A DNA stretch of 40,332 nucleotides from Mycobacteriales bacterium (lineage in GTDB: Bacteria > Actinomycetota > Actinomycetes > Mycobacteriales > QHCE01): positions 1-40,332 of the forward strand of contig JABFVL010000029.1 in NCBI GenBank assembly GCA_013362805.1, written 5' to 3'. Positions 37,361 through 40,332 of the stretch are shown in pieces. Under the pieces are notes generated by a model that saw nothing but the letters and a program-made list of their open reading frames with translations, ran no database searches and was not told the DNA's origin. The stretch's first letter is position 1. The number at the start of each line of letters is the position of its first letter. The position numbers were made by a program, and so were the translations under genes.

Positions 37361-38440
37361 CTACTTGGACTCTAGAAGAGCACGTCGGAACAACTCGGCT
37401 TGGTGGTGTGAAAACGAGTCCAGACACTCCGCATCAAGCAGCATCTCCACGCTGACAAGGAGGGGGAAAGTAATCAAAGAACTCACAAATAGCCAAGGCT
37501 TAGCTGTCCTCAGACTCGCTAGCGTATTGATGCTCAGGGCAGCAAGATAATGATCGGGCTTGAGTCGCTCGGCGAGGTGATTTCGGAGCCTCTCACCGGA
37601 CCATTCTAGGCAGCCATTAGCCATGAACGTATCGTCACTGAACTGCGCTTGAAGTTCACCCACCCAATAGGCAGAGTAATTCAGTTCAGCGAGCGTGCAG
37701 GAAACGTCCCCGTACGCATGGGTGATGAATTTTTGCAACAGCTCAGGGTCTCCATGCCGTGCCTGGTGCATGGCAATCGATCGCGCTTGTGGCCACCGCG
37801 AAGACCAGCCACTTTGCCGCACGACGCGGCCGAACTCACGAGCCTCAAAGGAAGTAAGTCCACCATGCGATGGGCTACCGAATCCGCTTAGGAACCGAGC
37901 CTGACGATGGAGAAGTGAAAGCTCGGAGCGCCGTGCGGCTCTGTCCGCAATCACGTCGAGATTGGCAAATGCTGAAACGCGCTCTGCGGCTGTGAGCGCG
38001 GGAGCTTTCGCCACCGGTCCCCTGCGGCGAATTTGTTTGCGGTTTTGCGAGATTATTGGCGGCTCCCGCGACGACAGCAGCCAGCTGAGCAACTGCGAGA
38101 CCTCGTTAGTCATCACCAGCGCGCTCAGGGCGAAATCCGCTAGTTTATGGCGCTCAGGAGGCGCGATGATCAGTTCTTCAACCACCTGATCAGCGGTATT
38201 TGCGACGTCAACTAACCGAATCAGTGTGGAGTTAGCACCAGCAGCCGTCAATTTCCGCCGCACCGTCAATGCCTGCCGGAACGACACAGCACCAAAATGC
38301 CGGCGCCCAGATTCCCAGCCCTGCACGGTTCCCGCATCAACATGCAGCAATTCCGCCGTCGCATCCTGGCTGAGCGCAGCTGACTCGCGAGCAAGCTTCA
38401 GAACGTAACCCGTGATAGGTCCAGCCGACATTGCTGACAC
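37361..38440 (-). CDS. XRE-type helix-turn-helix regulator with long C-terminal domain
   Basis: The 359-residue protein begins at a GTG with AAGGAG 8 bases upstream. Residues 8-60 form an XRE helix-turn-helix (LARESAALSQDATAELLHVDAGTVQGWESGRR). The rest is mostly alpha-helical and may form TPR-like repeats that sense a ligand or partner. No known subfamily is assigned. It is the first gene of an operon with the HD phosphohydrolase and faces the radical SAM gene across a 238-base spacer, so it likely regulates both directions. Confidence 0.85.
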   Translation of the reverse strand: MSAMSAGPITGYVLKLARESAALSQDATAELLHVDAGTVQGWESGRRHFGAVSFRQALTVRRKLTAAGANSTLIRLVDVANTADQVVEELIIAPPERHKLADFALSALVMTNEVSQLLSWLLSSREPPIISQNRKQIRRRGPVAKAPALTAAERVSAFANLDVIADRAARRSELSLLHRQARFLSGFGSPSHGGLTSFEAREFGRVVRQSGWSSRWPQARSIAMHQARHGDPELLQKFITHAYGDVSCTLAELNYSAYWVGELQAQFSDDTFMANGCLEWSGERLRNHLAERLKPDHYLAALSINTLASLRTAKPWLFVSSLITFPLLVSVEMLLDAECLDSFSHHQAELFRRALLESK

Positions 38441-38615
38441 GGTGCGGCTCCTTACTCGTACTCGCAGTGAGTGTTTCCAGGTCCGGCCAAATCGTAGCTT
38501 TTCCCTACATCGCTCGGGGCGGCTCAGATAGGAACCCGGATTGATCGACGCGAGCGGTGTCGAGAATTAGCCCTGTGGTCCGCCTGACAAATGTCGCTGG
38601 CTGTGGGTGCTTGGT

Positions 38616-38650
38616 GCGGACGTAATCCCTGAGGTCGGGCGTACGTCCGC
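38616..38650 (+). promoter_or_regulatory. 9-bp inverted repeat before radical SAM gene
   Basis: GCGGACGTA (38616-38624) and TACGTCCGC (38642-38650) are perfectly complementary across 17 bases, ending 28 bases before the radical SAM start. It is a candidate site for the divergent XRE regulator or a leader hairpin. Confidence 0.45.
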
Positions 38651-38678
38651 GCCTTCCATCGAAACCGTTGGAGGCGCT

Positions 38679-39806
38679 ATGAATGGTTCAGAGTCATTGT
38701 GGGCACCGAGAATCCCCGTTCAGGTGGTTCCCGATCGAACGCTACGGATCAAGGTCATCGATACATGCGGCTTGGCCTGCACGTTCTGTCACAACGAGGG
38801 GACCCCTGTCACAGTTGATGCTCTCCGCATCCGACGTGGTGAGTCCACAAAGACCGGAAGGGTTTCAATCTACGAACGCACAAATGGCGTAAGTTTCCTT
38901 GCTGACCGGGCAGAGCCGGATGAAGGATTTACTACGGCTGTACGGCAGCTGATCCAGCGATTCGGCATCGAGGAAATCCACTTGACCGGCGGGGAACCGA
39001 CGTTACATCCACGGCTGTCGGACATCGTCGCCGCGCTGCGCTCGCTCGGCGTCGTCGTTGGAATGACGAGCAACGGCGAGAACGGGGCAAAAACACTGGC
39101 AAACTGCGCACTTGCCGGACTGCAACGGGTCAACTTCAGTATCTTTGGCACGACCCCGGAAGAACTGGCGAGCGTCCAAGGCTTTGCATTTGCCGATCCG
39201 CATCGAGCAAAAAAGAAGATAGCTGCACTCCAGGCATCAATTGAGGTAGCCACGTCGGCAGGCGTCAGTGTTTCGGCAAATCTCGTGGTTCCCGACATGA
39301 GCCACGAACAGCGGGTACGTCGCCTACTTGGGGAATATTCTCCCAAGCTGCAAGTACGGCTGCTTAATTCTCTCGATCAGGGCGACCGGTCGATCATTGC
39401 GATCTTCCGTATCCTAGAGCGGCTCGGAGCCCGCTCAATAAACCACCGCGTGACTGCTGGTGCCTCCGGCTACCGCACCGTTTTTCACCTCACTGATGGC
39501 CGTGAAATCCATTTCAAGCGCATACGGTCCGTACGATTGCCCGACACGTGTGCATCGTGCCAGTGGAATAATCCTAAGGATTGCCAGGAGGGCTACTACG
39601 GCCTGAGAATGTACCGAGCGACCGATGGAAGATACATGGTCGGGGTGTGTATCCAGCGGATGGACCTGTGCCAACCCGTCGAGCAATTCGTCAACAGCCC
39701 GCTAGCTGAAGAAGTCATCAGACTACGTCGGACGGAACTGATGAACACGAGCGAGGCCAATGACGGCGCACTGCTTGGTAAGCATGAATTCGCAGCTAAG
39801 AGGTGA
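38679..39806 (+). CDS. Radical SAM enzyme with extra C-terminal cysteine cluster
   Basis: The 375-residue enzyme carries the radical SAM motif CGLACTFC (Cys30, 34, 37) in a MoaA-like context (RIKVIDTCGLACTFCHNEG) and the SAM-binding LTGGEPTLHP. The C-terminal part holds DTCASC, KDC, GVC and DLC, with GYYGLRMY in the MoaA-like position, so a second iron-sulphur cluster is likely. It should generate a 5'-deoxyadenosyl radical to modify an unknown substrate; nucleotide substrates are typical for MoaA-like enzymes. The ATG at 38679 has GGAGG just upstream; an earlier ATG at 38607 would add 24 residues and overlap the inverted repeat. A CYTH gene starts 8 bases after its stop. Confidence 0.9.
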   Translation: MNGSESLWAPRIPVQVVPDRTLRIKVIDTCGLACTFCHNEGTPVTVDALRIRRGESTKTGRVSIYERTNGVSFLADRAEPDEGFTTAVRQLIQRFGIEEIHLTGGEPTLHPRLSDIVAALRSLGVVVGMTSNGENGAKTLANCALAGLQRVNFSIFGTTPEELASVQGFAFADPHRAKKKIAALQASIEVATSAGVSVSANLVVPDMSHEQRVRRLLGEYSPKLQVRLLNSLDQGDRSIIAIFRILERLGARSINHRVTAGASGYRTVFHLTDGREIHFKRIRSVRLPDTCASCQWNNPKDCQEGYYGLRMYRATDGRYMVGVCIQRMDLCQPVEQFVNSPLAEEVIRLRRTELMNTSEANDGALLGKHEFAAKR

Positions 39807-39814
39807 GGGAAACG

Positions 39815-40332
39815 GTGGGGATCGAGTTTGAGGCAAAGGTCCTGGATATCGATGTGAACGGAATCAAAGCGGCGATAACCGATGCGGGCGCTGAAGCCAT
39901 GGGAAGCGTGCTCCTGCGCCGATACGTGTTTGATATCGATCCTGGGGATCGTTCTAGGTGGATACGGCTACGCGACGAAGGACACCGGGTAACCCTTGCT
40001 ACTAAGCACATTCGCAACGACGAGATTGACGGCACCTACGAAACGGAAGTCGTGGTATCCGACTTCGACACCACCCGAGAACTACTAGGGCAATTGGGCT
40101 ACCAGCCAAAGTCCTATCAAGAGAACCGACGTACCAGCTACCGACTGGGCAATATTCATCTTGAAATCGACGAATGGCCGCACATTCCTGCTTACCTTGA
40201 GATCGAAGCTACATCGAAAGAAGAAGTGCTACAAGCAGCACAGCGAATCGGCATCACTGAACAGCAACTTACGGCAAAGAACACCACCGACGTTTATGGC
40301 CTCTATGGAATCGACATCAGCACCATGTCAGA
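39815..40332 (+). CDS. CYTH-domain protein (class IV adenylate cyclase/triphosphatase), cut by edge
   Basis: From the GTG at 39815, 172 codons run to the window end without a stop. The CYTH signature is complete: EFEAK (Glu4, Glu6, Lys8), WIRLRDEG, VTLATKH, YETEVVV, YQENRRTSYRLG and IHLEIDEWPHIPAYLEIEA. Members form a tunnel that binds triphosphates with Mg or Mn and act as class IV adenylate cyclases, thiamine triphosphatases or inorganic triphosphatases; the motifs do not decide which. AGGGA precedes the GTG. The 8-base gap to the radical SAM gene implies an operon that continues to the right of the window. Confidence 0.88.
   Translation, partial: MGIEFEAKVLDIDVNGIKAAITDAGAEAMGSVLLRRYVFDIDPGDRSRWIRLRDEGHRVTLATKHIRNDEIDGTYETEVVVSDFDTTRELLGQLGYQPKSYQENRRTSYRLGNIHLEIDEWPHIPAYLEIEATSKEEVLQAAQRIGITEQQLTAKNTTDVYGLYGIDISTMS

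Overview
The window comes from a high-GC Gram-positive bacterium (Actinomycetota), probably a filamentous or spore-forming lineage. The support is: a lysC-asd pair near leuA, recR and ybaB; a complete conservon (sensor kinase, Roadblock, DUF742, GTPase); a SapA-like secreted protein; frequent GTG starts with ATGA/GTGA overlaps; HutC-type GntR regulators; and a DtxR/IdeR-type iron box. Species cannot be assigned from the sequence alone. No rRNA, tRNA, transposase, integrase or CRISPR array was seen.

Layout. 1-2.4 kb: three small secreted proteins, one cut by the left edge, separated by AT-richer spacers with palindromes. 2.6-6.3 kb: a plus-strand run of a membrane-anchored tyrosine-type phosphatase, a phosphoenolpyruvate (PEP)-synthase-like phosphotransferase lacking the usual PEP barrel, and a four-helix membrane protein. 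6.3-7.9 kb: a secreted protein resembling CTX/pierisin-type ADP-ribosyltransferases but apparently without the catalytic residues, divergent from a cupin. 7.9-11.3 kb: an ABC-2 permease and a remarkable fusion of an extracytoplasmic hydrolase with an ABC ATPase. 11.5-14.1 kb: an MHYT membrane sensor translationally coupled to an S9 peptidase. 14.1-17.9 kb: a DUF1152 protein, two GntR/UTRA regulators and a cysteine-rich protein between them. 18.1-21.4 kb: an iron box and a giant two-module NIS siderophore synthetase. 21.4-24.8 kb: an unknown protein, asd and lysC. 24.9-25.6 kb: a lipoprotein. 25.8-30.2 kb: the conservon. 30.3-32.2 kb: leuA preceded by a leucine-rich leader peptide and hairpins. 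32.2-35.3 kb: an ATP-grasp ligase and an oligopeptide-binding lipoprotein. 35.4-36.4 kb: recR and ybaB. 36.8-40.3 kb: an XRE regulator and an HD phosphohydrolase, divergent from a radical SAM enzyme and a CYTH (class IV cyclase/triphosphatase) protein cut by the right edge.

How they work together. lysC and asd make aspartate semialdehyde for lysine, threonine, methionine and diaminopimelate; leuA starts leucine synthesis and appears to be controlled through its leader RNA. The conservon is a membrane-associated signalling complex. The siderophore synthetase is probably repressed by iron. The right-hand XRE/HD/radical SAM/CYTH group is the best candidate for an uncharacterised system: its enzyme classes suggest nucleotide or phosphorylated-metabolite chemistry, but no substrate can be read from the sequence. 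The conserved housekeeping genes are interleaved with accessory blocks, each with its own hairpins or palindromes.
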